Notes: generated by a model not told the origin, from the sequence alone. 64,000 nt of DNA from Polymorphum gilvum SL003B-26A1 (GCF_000192745.1 NC_015259.1:1317001-1381000); one strand, 5' to 3'; counted from the first letter of the stretch, positions 11,043-22,160 are shown. Numbers and translations are program-made.

Positions 11043-11327
11043 CTAGCGATCCGCGTGGCCGAGGCCCCTGTCCGGCCAGACCAGGTCGCGCACACGCTGC
11101 TTGAGGACCTTGGCCTCCGGGAAGCCGCCGTCGACGGTGCGGTCCCAGATCTGCGTTCCGTCGCAGGTGATGACGAAGGTTCCGCCGGTGCCGGGCACGA
11201 GGGTGACGGCGCCCAGGTCCTCCGCAAAGGTCGACAGCAGTTCCTGCGCCATCCAGGCGGCGCGCAGCATCCAGTTGCACTGGCGGCAATAGGTGATGAC
11301 GATGTGGGGCGCGGGCAGGCCGGTCAT
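11043..11327 (-). CDS. SelT/SelW/SelH (Rdx) family thioredoxin-fold protein, cysteine form
   Basis: 94 residues, ATG at 11325-11327. The N-terminal ITYCRQCNWMLRAAWMAQEL carries the C-x-x-C redox motif that in many selenoprotein W homologues is C-x-x-U; here both positions are ordinary TGC codons. The middle (LVPGTGGTFVITCDGTQIWD) and the last helix (FPEAKVLKQRVRDLV) are also typical for the Rdx family. Members are small redox proteins of unclear partner. It is notable that the same window holds a full selenocysteine system, yet this homologue keeps cysteine. It is divergent from the phosphotransferase gene. Confidence 0.8.
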   Translation of the reverse strand: MTGLPAPHIVITYCRQCNWMLRAAWMAQELLSTFAEDLGAVTLVPGTGGTFVITCDGTQIWDRTVDGGFPEAKVLKQRVRDLVWPDRGLGHADR

Positions 11328-11485
11328 GGCAGGCTCCTGGTCTTGAGCGGGGTTCGGCCGGCCGGGCCGTCCACCGCCCCGGCGGGACCGGACGAGGCGG
11401 TGCGAAGGGCCTGAACGGGACGGGGTGCGGAGGGCTCGTGCTGGGCGTTCCCGCCCAGTGTCTTCTAACGGAGTGTGCGCGGCGA

Positions 11486-12400
11486 ATGAAGACCCGGTAC
11501 GACGATGTCCTGTCCCTCTGCGCCGAGCCGGCCGTGCGCGCGGCGCTCGGGGCGGTCGCCGACATCGAGCCGCTGGCAGGTCTGTCCAACCGCGTGTTCC
11601 GGCTGACGGCTGCAAAAGGCCGGTTCATCCTGCGGGTCGAGCGGCCGGAGAACGCCGGGCGGATCGACCGGCAGGCGGAACTCCACAATGCACGCATCGC
11701 CGAGGCGTGCGGGATCGGCGCGGCCGTGGTCCACGCGGATCCCGGGCGGGGCGTGATGCTGGTGCGCGCGGTGGAGGCGGCGACACCGCTGGCCGAGCGC
11801 CCGCGAGAGGCCCGCGCTGCCGATGCCGCACGGCTCGGAACGGCGATCGGGCGCCTGCACGGCGCGACCGTGCCGTTCCGCGGACGGTTCGGCCCGCGCG
11901 AGATCCTGCGGCGGCTGGCGTCCGAGGTCGGCCGACATGCCGCCCTGCCGGCCGGAGCCGGGCTGCTGATCGCCCGGATGGAGGGGCTGGCGCGGTCGAT
12001 GGAATGCGGTGCCGGCCGCACGGTGCCGTCTCACGGCGATCTCGTCGCGGGCAACGTGCTGGTCGCGGCCGGCCGGATCGTGCTGATCGACTGGGAATAT
12101 TCCGCCATGGCCGACCCAGCCTGGGACCTCGCCTATGCGGCGCTGGAATGCGGCCTCGACGGCGGTGCCGAGCGGGCCATGCTGGCGACCTATGCGGCCG
12201 CGGCGGGGTGGGTGCCGGCCGCAGACCGCCTCGCCGGCTTCAAGGCGTTGTGCGCCACGATCTCGGCGCTGTGGGCGCTTGACCAGGAGGCTGCCGGCAA
12301 TCCGGCGACCGACTTCGGGGCCTATGCGAGGCTCCGGTTCGAAAGCGCGGATCGCTTCGCTGCCGGTCTGCCGGAGGTCTGGCCGACGGATGCCGAGTGA
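11486..12400 (+). CDS. Phosphotransferase, choline/ethanolamine kinase-like
   Basis: 304 residues from ATG 11486 (an upstream in-frame start at 11438 would add 16 residues). Kinase-fold hallmarks: LAGLSNRVFRLTAAKGRFIL (nucleotide-binding loop and lysine region), Brenner motif VPSHGDLVAGNVLV with catalytic aspartate, and metal-binding LIDWEYSAMADPAWDLAYA. The pattern fits the LicA/choline kinase or thiamine-kinase branch, which phosphorylates small alcohols with ATP. The actual substrate cannot be told. It stands alone, with the acyltransferase-like gene converging on it 4 bases away. Confidence 0.75.
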   Translation: MKTRYDDVLSLCAEPAVRAALGAVADIEPLAGLSNRVFRLTAAKGRFILRVERPENAGRIDRQAELHNARIAEACGIGAAVVHADPGRGVMLVRAVEAATPLAERPREARAADAARLGTAIGRLHGATVPFRGRFGPREILRRLASEVGRHAALPAGAGLLIARMEGLARSMECGAGRTVPSHGDLVAGNVLVAAGRIVLIDWEYSAMADPAWDLAYAALECGLDGGAERAMLATYAAAAGWVPAADRLAGFKALCATISALWALDQEAAGNPATDFGAYARLRFESADRFAAGLPEVWPTDAE

Positions 12401-12404
12401 TCCC

Positions 12405-13346
12405 CTACCGGTCAGGCGTGAGGGAACAGGCGGCGTAGCGGCGGTTCATTTCCTCGCGCAGGTCCGGATCCTCGGGATCGTCGAGCAGGCGTTGCCACAG
12501 ACCATCGGAGCCGAGCGCCTCGAAGGTGCACCGGCAGGTGCGCCGGCACGCCGCCTCCTCGCCGCCGGCGAGGATGCAGGTGAAGCTGCAGGTGTCGACG
12601 AACTCGGCCGACGCCCGGTCCGGGGTCAGCCCGGCCGCGGAGGCGGCCCACAGGGCGCCGAACAGCACCGGCTGATGCAGCAGATAGACGGCGAGGGAAT
12701 GGCGCCCGGCGCGCGTGAGCGTCGCGGGCCCGACGCCGGCGGGCCGCCAGGCGCGCAGGCGTTCCAACTGGCTCCGGCCGAGACGCGCGGCGCCGACACC
12801 GAGCAGAGCCGCCCCCGCCCAGGGTGCCAGCGGCACGTGGTCGACGCTCGAGACGCCCGGGTGCCCGAGCCCGGTCCACAGCAGCCAGGGGCCGTCGAAG
12901 GCGGGGCCGCCGGCCCACAGCGGCAGCGACAGCACCACTGCGCCAGCCGCAAGGGCAGCCACGGCGGGCAGGCGCACGAAGGGCAGGGCGATCAGGCTCG
13001 CCGCGGCGATGCAATGCAGGATGCCGAAGCGGACCAGCGCCGGACCGAGCGCCGCCCATGTGCCCAGCGACACCGCCGCGGCAGCCGCGACGATCACGGC
13101 CTCGCGCCGCCAGAAGGCCTTCCAGCGCACGCCGTCGCCGTGGGCAAGGACGAGGCTGACCCCGGCTAGAAACAGGAAGCTTCCGGCTATGGCTGCGGCG
13201 AAGGCGCGCCAGGCGAGATGCTGGTCGACCGGCCAGTCGACCAGGCGAAACCAGGACAGATCCCAGGACAGGTGGTAGACCACCATCGTGGCGAGAGCCA
13301 GTCCGCGCGCGACGTCTACCGCCTCGATGCGCCGGGCGGGAGTCAT
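12405..13346 (-). CDS. DUF1624 / heparan-alpha-glucosaminide N-acetyltransferase-like membrane protein
   Basis: 313 residues with about eight membrane segments. It opens with RRIEAVDVARGLALATMVVYHLSWDLSWF, matching the catalytic-domain start of the HGSNAT-like / DUF1624 family, whose conserved histidine (YH) faces the membrane. The C-terminal region (about 245-313) is a cysteine-rich cytoplasmic or periplasmic tail (FVDTCSFTCIL, EEAACRRTCRCTF) that resembles nothing I recognise; it could bind a metal. The likely role is transfer of an acyl group to a sugar of the envelope, by family only. Confidence 0.7.
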   Translation of the reverse strand: MTPARRIEAVDVARGLALATMVVYHLSWDLSWFRLVDWPVDQHLAWRAFAAAIAGSFLFLAGVSLVLAHGDGVRWKAFWRREAVIVAAAAAVSLGTWAALGPALVRFGILHCIAAASLIALPFVRLPAVAALAAGAVVLSLPLWAGGPAFDGPWLLWTGLGHPGVSSVDHVPLAPWAGAALLGVGAARLGRSQLERLRAWRPAGVGPATLTRAGRHSLAVYLLHQPVLFGALWAASAAGLTPDRASAEFVDTCSFTCILAGGEEAACRRTCRCTFEALGSDGLWQRLLDDPEDPDLREEMNRRYAACSLTPDR

Positions 13347-13370
13347 GACGCGGTTCGCGGAGAGTCTTGC

Positions 13371-13502
13371 TCAGCCGCCGGAGAACGCCTTGGCAAAGAG
13401 GCTGAGCACGGCTGCGATCGCGAGGATGGTGCCGACCAGCGGCCAGGGAGAGGGTCTAGCGTTTTCATAGGCGTCCGGTCGATACCGATCCTGGAAACTC
13501 AT
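13371..13502 (-). CDS. Small single-pass membrane protein (43 aa)
   Basis: ATG 13500-13502 preceded by GGAGG with 8-base spacing. The product starts MSFQDRYRPDAYENARPSPW, then one hydrophobic helix PLVGTILAIAAVLSLFAKAF, and ends SGG. It lies 24 bases upstream of the DUF1624 gene on the same strand and probably shares its transcript. Function unknown; rhizobial genomes contain many such short inner-membrane proteins. Confidence 0.6.
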   Translation of the reverse strand: MSFQDRYRPDAYENARPSPWPLVGTILAIAAVLSLFAKAFSGG

Positions 13503-13650
13503 TCCGGAGGCCTCCATTGCTGGTGCGCGGCGCCGTCGGGCAGACCCTAAGGAACCTCCATCATGGTTAGCAGAAGGTTAACGCAGCAAGGAATGCCGTT
13601 TTCCGGTTATCCAGAGATTTCCGCCCGGGCGACACCGACAACGGAGGCAA

Positions 13651-14061
13651 TCACATCTCGAGCGCTTCCAGCCCGCTTTCCAGATAGTCGGCGAGCATAG
13701 GCATGCCGAGCAGGTATTTCGACGTTGCGGTGACGGCGCGTTCGCGCGCTTCCTCGACCGCCTGTTCGAAGTCGGAGGCGTCGAAGTCGCCGCGGCCGAT
13801 CCAGACGATGGCGACCAGTTCGGCGGCTTCGTCGACATTGAGGTCGTCGATCAGTTCCCGCAATTCCTCCTCGCTGAGATCCTCGATTTCTTCTTCGGCG
13901 AGGCCGTCGTGGTGATGGGTGTCGGACAGGGTTTCGGGATCGAACTCGATGTCGCCCTCGCGGCCGTTCTCGAAGGCATCCTCAAGCGCAGACGACGCGG
14001 CACGCGCCTTCTGGGCAAACATCCGGATGGTCTCTGCCGACAGGTTGAGGTCAACGGGCAT
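13651..14061 (-). CDS. DUF3775 domain protein
   Basis: 136-residue acidic soluble protein. It starts LNLSAETIRMFAQKARAASS, has a low-complexity acidic stretch (EEEIEDLSEEELRELIDDLN) and then the conserved block DEAAELVAIVWIGRGDFDAS and LLGMPMLADYLESGLEAL, which is diagnostic for DUF3775. This family is common in alphaproteobacteria and has no known function. It is transcribed alone; the 307 bases upstream presumably hold its promoter. Confidence 0.8.
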   Translation of the reverse strand: MPVDLNLSAETIRMFAQKARAASSALEDAFENGREGDIEFDPETLSDTHHHDGLAEEEIEDLSEEELRELIDDLNVDEAAELVAIVWIGRGDFDASDFEQAVEEARERAVTATSKYLLGMPMLADYLESGLEALEM

Positions 14062-14368
14062 TGCTCTCTATCTCCGATCATCGTTTCTTTGTTATCCCCT
14101 CTGCCCAAGGGAAGTGCAACTGCGCATTCGCCCTCATGGCGAGCCGCCGGGTTGTAGCCGGAACGGAATTCGCCGGCGAGCGGGCATGCGCCTTGAACCG
14201 CGCTCGGTTTCCCGTATACGATGGAAACAGAACACAATTGCTTGCCCGATCAGTTGAGGTAAGCGATTGATCTTGATTGGAAATCAGGGGGCGGACCTGG
14301 TGCGGCCGGGACCGGCACGCTGCGTGGCGTTTGGCGTTGCCGGTCCTGGCCCTTCCCCGGTTGGGAGA
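14062..14368. other. Intergenic region with a long hairpin
   Basis: Between DUF3775 and a small membrane-protein gene, both leftward. A hairpin with arms CCGGGACCGGCA and TGCCGGTCCTGG spans about 14307-14350 and could end the small-protein transcript. The remaining bases must contain the DUF3775 promoter but no convincing -35/-10 pair was found. Confidence 0.4.
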
Positions 14369-14590
14369 TTAGCCGGCAGCGGTTTGCGCGGTGTCCGGCG
14401 TTGTGCTCCCGGCGCCGGGCTTCGAGGCCGGGGCCGGTCCCTCGAACAGAAGTCCGCCGCCGAGCGACATCGCGATGGCGAGCGCCACGCCGAGGGCGAT
14501 CGCGTAGCCAAGCGGACGCAGGCCGGTTTCCCGTTCCTCGGTGCGAAGCTGCGGTGCCGTGGGCATGTCGCCGAAGGGCCGGGTCGCCAT
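14369..14590 (-). CDS. Small membrane protein (73 aa)
   Basis: Start at ATG 14588-14590, 7 bases after AGGAG (an ATG two codons earlier is too close). The chain has a polar N-terminus, one membrane helix (LGYAIALGVALAIAMSLGGG) and a proline/threonine-rich tail. Its ATG overlaps the TGA of the upstream gene (TGATG), so the two are translationally coupled. Function unknown. Confidence 0.65.
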   Translation of the reverse strand: MATRPFGDMPTAPQLRTEERETGLRPLGYAIALGVALAIAMSLGGGLLFEGPAPASKPGAGSTTPDTAQTAAG

Positions 14591-14877
14591 CACCATTCTC
14601 CTGACCAGTCTCCGGCAGAGCCCGTCCGCCGACGCCCGCTCGCGGTCGGCAGGAGGCGGATGTCGCGCTCAAGGCGGTGCCACAGAAGGCCGGTCAGCGC
14701 GGCCATGGCCAGGAATCCGGCGACGAGCAGCGCGAGCATCGGGTGAAACGGGGCAGCCAGGGCGAAAAGTCCTGCGGCAGTCAGTCCTGCGGCCCAAGCC
14801 GATGCCAGCACCAGGCTGGAGCCGGCGGGCGCCGTGCGGTTTGCACGGTGGCTGTCATCGAAAGACGGTCCGTTCAT
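14590..14877 (-). CDS. Small membrane protein with two helices (95 aa)
   Basis: ATG 14875-14877 with AGGAAAGGA upstream. Two hydrophobic segments (VLASAWAAGLTAAGLFALAA and LALLVAGFLAMAALTGLLW) are followed by a basic C-terminus. First gene of a two-gene operon of tiny membrane proteins, divergent from the PAS-like gene. Function unknown. Confidence 0.65.
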   Translation of the reverse strand: MNGPSFDDSHRANRTAPAGSSLVLASAWAAGLTAAGLFALAAPFHPMLALLVAGFLAMAALTGLLWHRLERDIRLLPTASGRRRTGSAGDWSGEW

Positions 14878-15127
14878 GACGGGTCCTTTCCTGTAGTGCC
14901 CAGACCCGATCACAGTGGGTGCCAAATGGGACGGCGTTTCGCTCCGACCGCGGCGTTTCATGTGTCTTTTCGTGACCGATTTGTGGCCGCGGGCAGGCGC
15001 CTCGGATCGAGTCCTGCCCCCGATCGCTAAGGCTTGTGCGGGAAAGTTCACCTCTTTTTTGCATTTTGCGGCCAAGCTGACAGTCCGCAGGGGACACCGC
15101 CTCGGGAGCGATGGACAGGTCGACCAT

Positions 15128-17606
<2,479 letters not shown>

Positions 17607-17630
17607 CCCGGCCGACGGCAGACCACACGA

Positions 17631-17654
17631 GGGGCGGAGCGATCCGCCCCTTTT
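17631..17654 (+). terminator. Intrinsic terminator of the aminotransferase gene
   Basis: Perfect stem GGGGCGGA / TCCGCCCC with loop GCGA and a TTTT tail, 24 bases after the stop codon. Confidence 0.85.
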
Positions 17655-17782
17655 CGTGCGCCTTGCCGCGATGCCGACGCAATCAGGAGGAACCTTCGCG
17701 CGTGGCGACCGTTTTCCGATCATGGCCGTCCTTCGCGGGCCGATGGCATCGCCGTTCCCGCATTCGAACCCAGGAGACATGC

Positions 17783-18262
17783 ATGTTCCGCATCGCAAGC
17801 CTTGCCGTTGCCGCCGGTCTCGTCGCCGCTGCGCCCGCGCTCGCCCAGGACCGGGCGCCCGGGGTCCAGGTCGGCGTGCTGACCTGCGCCGTGGAGGGAG
17901 AATCCAGCTTCATCATCGGATCGACCCATAGGCTCGGCTGTAACTTCAAGCCGGCCAGCGGCGCGCCGGTGGAGTTCTATTCCGGCACGGTGTCCGAATT
18001 CGGCCTCGACATCGGCACCAGCCGCGATGCGACGCTGGTGTGGGGGGTGCTCGCGCCGAGCGCCGACATGCGTCCCGGTACCCTGGCCGGTACCTATGCC
18101 GGCGTCACCGCCGGGGCGAGCCTCGGCGTGGGGCTGCAGGCCAACGCTCTCGTCGGCGGGCTCGACCGGTCGATCGCGCTCAATCCGTTCAGCGTCGAGA
18201 GCCAGGCCGGCACGAACCTGACGCTTGGCGTCAGCCGGATGACCCTGACGCCGATCAACTGA
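17783..18262 (+). CDS. DUF992 family secreted protein
   Basis: 159 residues, ATG preceded by CAGGAGA. Signal peptide MFRIASLAVAAGLVAAAPALA, then the DUF992 core: VGVLTCAVEGESSFIIGS, LGCNFKPA and the glycine-rich strands TLAGTYAGVTAGASLGVGLQ ending NPFSVESQAGTNLTLGV. The family is found almost only in Rhizobiales and its members are periplasmic proteins of unknown function with a conserved cysteine pair, which is present here (TC, GC). A terminator follows directly. Confidence 0.85.
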   Translation: MFRIASLAVAAGLVAAAPALAQDRAPGVQVGVLTCAVEGESSFIIGSTHRLGCNFKPASGAPVEFYSGTVSEFGLDIGTSRDATLVWGVLAPSADMRPGTLAGTYAGVTAGASLGVGLQANALVGGLDRSIALNPFSVESQAGTNLTLGVSRMTLTPIN

Positions 18263-18286
18263 TCGAAGTTGGGCATCGAGGGCCGA

Positions 18287-18311
18287 GGCCCGCCGCACTG
18301 GCGGGCCTTTT
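18287..18311 (+). terminator. Intrinsic terminator of the DUF992 gene
   Basis: Stem GGCCCGCC / GGCGGGCC with a five-base loop, followed by TTTT. The end of the converging gene lies at the T-run. Confidence 0.8.
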
Positions 18312-18658
18312 CATCGCCGCGGTACGGTTTCCCGGTCGATCTCGCGGCAGCCGGGGTTGGAGGACGAGGGGCACGGCTCCGCCAGCCGGCGCGCCCGCTC
18401 CTGAAGCCTTTCCTGCTCCGCCTGCTGGCGCTGGCGCAGGGCGTCGTCCAGCTTGCGCCGGCTCTGCTCCATCAGCGAACTCGGCTCTGGCAGCCGGCCC
18501 TGCGGCGGTCCCGACCGATCCCGCAGTTCCGACGTTTGCGCCAGGTACAGATCCGCGGCAGCGGGAGCAGGCGGCAGGGTGACGGCGACAAGCAGGACGG
18601 CGAGCACGCGGGCGATGCGGGCGCGTGTGGCATGGTCCGGGTCGATGGGCATCGACAT
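18311..18658 (-). CDS. Small secreted hypothetical protein (115 aa)
   Basis: ATG 18656-18658 with GGAG six bases upstream. N-terminal basic region and hydrophobic segment (RVLAVLLVAVTLPPAPAAA) form a signal peptide. The mature part is hydrophilic with a glutamine/arginine-rich helix (DDALRQRQQAEQERLQERAR) and two cysteines (EPCPSSSNPGC). Likely a small periplasmic coiled-coil protein. No family recognised. It converges with DUF992 and is divergent from the EF-G-like gene. Confidence 0.6.
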   Translation of the reverse strand: MSMPIDPDHATRARIARVLAVLLVAVTLPPAPAAADLYLAQTSELRDRSGPPQGRLPEPSSLMEQSRRKLDDALRQRQQAEQERLQERARRLAEPCPSSSNPGCREIDRETVPRR

Positions 18659-18919
18659 GCGGTTCTCCGTGCGACGGTGCCGGGTTCGGCCCGGTTTTGG
18701 AGGTTCTGACGGATAGATAGGCATTGCCGGCCGCGATGGGCAGCCCCGACGGCTGCTGCTGACCGTGCTGCGCTGCGACACAGTATTCCCTTGCCGGCTG
18801 CGCCGATCGGCGCGACGATGACAGTCCGCCCGCAAGGCGGGCGGCGGCGCATTTCGTGCGGCGCCATCCCTGTGTCGCCGCGGCCGCGCTGGCAACCCAA
18901 GCCAACGGGAGACGACATC

Positions 18920-20983
18920 ATGGGAGACGTTCATGGAGACCCGGCCGACGGCAGAGTAGCCGGGCCCCGGTGCATTGCCATCGTCGGGCCGTTCGCCAGC
19001 GGCAAGACGACGCTCCTGGAGGCGATCCTGGCACGCACGGGGGCCATTTCCCGACAGGGTACCGTCGCCGGCGGTAACACGGTCGGCGACGCCTCGCCCG
19101 AGGCGCGCGCCCATGCCATGAGCGTGGAGGCCAACTTCGCCGACACCGACTATCTGGGCGACCGCTATACCTTCATCGACTGTCCGGGATCGGTCGAGTT
19201 CCTGACCGAGACAGACGGCGTGCTCGGCGGCGTCGACATGGCCATCGTCGTGGCCGAGGCCGACGAGAAAAAGGTTCCGGCCCTGCAACTGATCCTGAAG
19301 GCGCTGGAAGCGCGCCGGATGCCGCGCGTGCTGTTCCTGAACAAGATCGACAAGGCCGACCGGCGGGTGCGCGAGGTTCTGGAGGTGCTGCAGCCGGCCT
19401 CGGCGGTTCCACTGGTCCTGCGCCAGATCCCGATCTGGAAGCAGGGCATCGCGATGGGCTTCATCGATCTCGCCCTCGAGCGGGCGTTCGTCTACCGCGA
19501 ACACGCCGAGAGCCTGGTGATCGACATTCCCGACGACGAGCAGGCGCGCGAGGTGGAAGCGCGCTTCTCGATGCTGGAGCGGCTGGCCGACCACGACGAC
19601 GTGCTGATGGAAGCGCTGCTGGAGGACATGGCGCCGGGACGGGAGCGGGTCTTCGCCGATCTGGTGACGGAGATGCGCGACGGCTTGATCTGCCCGGTGT
19701 TCATCGGTTCGGCCGAGCACGGCAACGGCATCCTGCGGCTGATGAAGGCGCTCCGCCACGAGGGGCCGGGGATCGCCAGCACACGCGCGCGCCTCGGGCT
19801 CGCCGAAGGCGTCGATGCGGTACAGGTGATCAAGACGCTGCACACGCCGCACGGCGGCAAGCTGTCGCTGGCGCGTGTCCTGTCGGGAACGGTCGGCGAC
19901 GCCACGATGCTCGTGCGTGCCGACGGCAGCGAAGCGAAGGTGTCGGGCGTCTTCAGCCTGACGGGCCAGCAGGCGAGCAAGCGCGCGGCGGCGACCGCCG
20001 GCGAAACCGTCGGCCTCGGCAAGCTGGAGGGCGTCGCGACCGGCGAGACGCTCGGCGTCGGCAAGGCGCCGGCGGCCCAGTTGGCGCCGCTGGCGCCGCC
20101 CGAGCCGGTGCTCGGACTGGCGGTTGCAGCGGCCGAGCGCAAGGACGAGGTCAAGCTGTCGTCCGCCCTGACCAAGCTGGTGGAGGAGGATCCGTCCTAC
20201 CGCTTTACCCATGCCCAGGAGACCGGCGAGACGCTGCTGGAAGGGCAGGGCGAGATGCATCTGCGCGTGGCGCAGGAGCGGTTGAAGGGCAAGTACGGCC
20301 TGTCGCTGGAGGTCCATGCCCCGGCCGTGCCCTATCGCGAGACGATCCGGGCGGCGACTTCGGTGCGCGGCCGGCACAAGAAGCAGTCCGGGGGGCACGG
20401 CCAGTTCGGCGACGCCGCGCTGGAGATCCGGCCCCTGCCGCGCGGCGAGGGTTTCGTCTTCTCCGACACCATCACCGGCGGCGTGGTGCCCAAGCAGTAC
20501 ATCCCGTCGGTCCGCGACGGCGTGGCCGAGGCGCTCAACCAGGGACCGCTCGGCTTCCCGGTGGTCGACATCGCGGTGACGCTGACCGACGGCTCCTACC
20601 ATTCGGTTGATAGTTCCGACCAAGCCTTCAAGATGGCGGCGATCCTGGCCATGCGCGAAGGCTTGCCGCAATGCAAGCCGGTGCTGCTGGAGCCGATCCA
20701 CGAGGTCACCGTCGCCTGTCCGTCGGAAGCGACGCCGCGCATCAACGCCATCATCTCGGGCCGGCGCGGGCAGTTGCTCGGCTTCGACGGGCGGCCCGGC
20801 TGGGACGGCTGGGACGAAGTGCGCGCGCTGATGCCGGAGGCGGACATCGGCGATCTGATCGTCGAACTGCGCTCCGCGACGGCGGGTGTCGCCAGCTACA
20901 CGAAGCGCTTCGACCACCTGGCCGAACTGACCGGCAAGGCGGCCGATCAGGCGCTGGCGCGCAGCGGCAGGCAGGCGGCCTGA
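18920..20983 (+). CDS. Elongation factor G-like protein (EF-G paralogue)
   Basis: 687 residues with the five-domain layout of EF-G: G domain (GPFASGKTTLLEAIL, NKIDKADR), domain II (GKLSLARVLSGTV), domain III, domain IV (SGGHGQFGDAALEI, EALNQGP) and domain V (LLEPIHEVTVACP). It departs from translocase EF-G: the catalytic DTPGH is DCPGS (about residue 92), and the switch I motif RGITI is absent (RAHAMSVEANF instead). This is the non-essential alphaproteobacterial paralogue sometimes called fusA2; its role may be ribosome recycling, stress or something else. It is monocistronic here. Confidence 0.8.
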   Translation: MGDVHGDPADGRVAGPRCIAIVGPFASGKTTLLEAILARTGAISRQGTVAGGNTVGDASPEARAHAMSVEANFADTDYLGDRYTFIDCPGSVEFLTETDGVLGGVDMAIVVAEADEKKVPALQLILKALEARRMPRVLFLNKIDKADRRVREVLEVLQPASAVPLVLRQIPIWKQGIAMGFIDLALERAFVYREHAESLVIDIPDDEQAREVEARFSMLERLADHDDVLMEALLEDMAPGRERVFADLVTEMRDGLICPVFIGSAEHGNGILRLMKALRHEGPGIASTRARLGLAEGVDAVQVIKTLHTPHGGKLSLARVLSGTVGDATMLVRADGSEAKVSGVFSLTGQQASKRAAATAGETVGLGKLEGVATGETLGVGKAPAAQLAPLAPPEPVLGLAVAAAERKDEVKLSSALTKLVEEDPSYRFTHAQETGETLLEGQGEMHLRVAQERLKGKYGLSLEVHAPAVPYRETIRAATSVRGRHKKQSGGHGQFGDAALEIRPLPRGEGFVFSDTITGGVVPKQYIPSVRDGVAEALNQGPLGFPVVDIAVTLTDGSYHSVDSSDQAFKMAAILAMREGLPQCKPVLLEPIHEVTVACPSEATPRINAIISGRRGQLLGFDGRPGWDGWDEVRALMPEADIGDLIVELRSATAGVASYTKRFDHLAELTGKAADQALARSGRQAA

Positions 20984-21012
20984 GCGGCAAGGCAGCGCCG
21001 GCCACGGCTCCC

Positions 21013-21043
21013 GCGGCCCCGCCTCGCTTCGACGCGGGGCCGC
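21013..21043. terminator. Hairpin after the EF-G-like gene
   Basis: Perfect 10-base arms GCGGCCCCGC / GCGGGGCCGC around an 11-base loop, 30 bases past the stop codon. No T-run, so efficiency is uncertain. Confidence 0.5.
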
Positions 21044-21174
21044 AGCCTTGTCGCGCGTCGCGATGCTCTGCGCAGGCGCCGGAGAACCGCTGTCTCCCAC
21101 ACCTCACCGGGGCGTTATTTGCTTTTGAAGCGCGCTTGGCCATTGCTGGATCCGACAACGCGAGAGACGACCCC

Positions 21175-22137
21175 ATGACGATCATCCGAAAACGCGGCTG
21201 GGAGATGCCCGAACATCTCGCCACGCCCGAGGACGTCTACTTGAACCGGCGCAAGGTGCTTGCCGGGATGGCCGGCGCGGGGGCCCTTCTGGCCGGCGGC
21301 GTCGTGTCGAGGCGGGCGTTCGCCGAAGACGACCCGAGCGCAGGGCTCTATCCGGTGACGCGCAATCCGGCCTTCGCACTCGACCGCGCCGTCACTGACG
21401 AGGCCCTTGCGACGAGCTACAACAATTTCTACGAGTTCGGCTCGCACAAGCAGATCGCGCGTGCAGCCCGGGCGCTGCCGATCCGGCCCTGGGCGGTGGT
21501 CATCGACGGCCTGGTCGACACGCCGCAGACGATCGCCATCGACGACCTGCTGAGGAAGGTGCCCCTTGAAGAGCGGCTCTACCGCCTGCGCTGCGTCGAG
21601 GCGTGGTCCATGGCCGTGCCGTGGTCGGGCTTCGCCCTGAGCGACCTTGTCAGGCTGGCGGGGCCGCAGGCTGGCGCGAAGTACCTGCGCTTCGAAACTT
21701 TCAACAACCCGAGCGTGGCGAGCGGACAGAAGCAGAGCTGGTATCCCTGGCCCTATGTCGAGGGAGTGACGCTCGAGGAGGCGACCAACGACCTCGCCTT
21801 CGTCGCGACGGGGATCTACGGCAAGCCGCTGCCGAGACAGAACGGCGCGCCGATCCGCCTCGTGCTGCCGTGGAAATACGGTTTCAAGTCGATCAAGTCG
21901 ATCGTGCGCATCACCTTCACCGACACGCGCCCGGTCAGCTTCTGGGAGGCGATCCAGCCGGCCGAGTACGGCTTCTGGGCGAACGTCAATCCCGACGTGC
22001 CGCATCCACGCTGGAGCCAGGCGAGCGAGGAGGTGCTGGGCACCGGAGAGCGGGTTCCGACGCAGCTCTACAACGGCTACGCCGAGCAGGTGGCCGGCCT
22101 CTATGCCGGGCTGGAGGGCGAGACGCTGTTCATGTAG
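21175..22137 (+). CDS. msrP: Protein-methionine-sulfoxide reductase catalytic subunit MsrP (YedY)
   Basis: 320 residues. A twin-arginine signal (NRRKVLAGMAGAGALLAGG) exports the folded molybdopterin protein. The molybdenum-ligand cysteine is in LYRLRCVEAWSMAVPWSGF, and WKYGFKSIKSIVRI and FWANVNPDVPHPRWSQASE are typical of YedY. It repairs methionine sulfoxide in envelope proteins using electrons from the membrane haem protein MsrQ. No msrQ gene is found next to it here, so the partner must be elsewhere or replaced. Confidence 0.92.
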   Translation: MTIIRKRGWEMPEHLATPEDVYLNRRKVLAGMAGAGALLAGGVVSRRAFAEDDPSAGLYPVTRNPAFALDRAVTDEALATSYNNFYEFGSHKQIARAARALPIRPWAVVIDGLVDTPQTIAIDDLLRKVPLEERLYRLRCVEAWSMAVPWSGFALSDLVRLAGPQAGAKYLRFETFNNPSVASGQKQSWYPWPYVEGVTLEEATNDLAFVATGIYGKPLPRQNGAPIRLVLPWKYGFKSIKSIVRITFTDTRPVSFWEAIQPAEYGFWANVNPDVPHPRWSQASEEVLGTGERVPTQLYNGYAEQVAGLYAGLEGETLFM

Positions 22138-22160
22138 GGGGCGGCACGCGGGAAAAGAGA

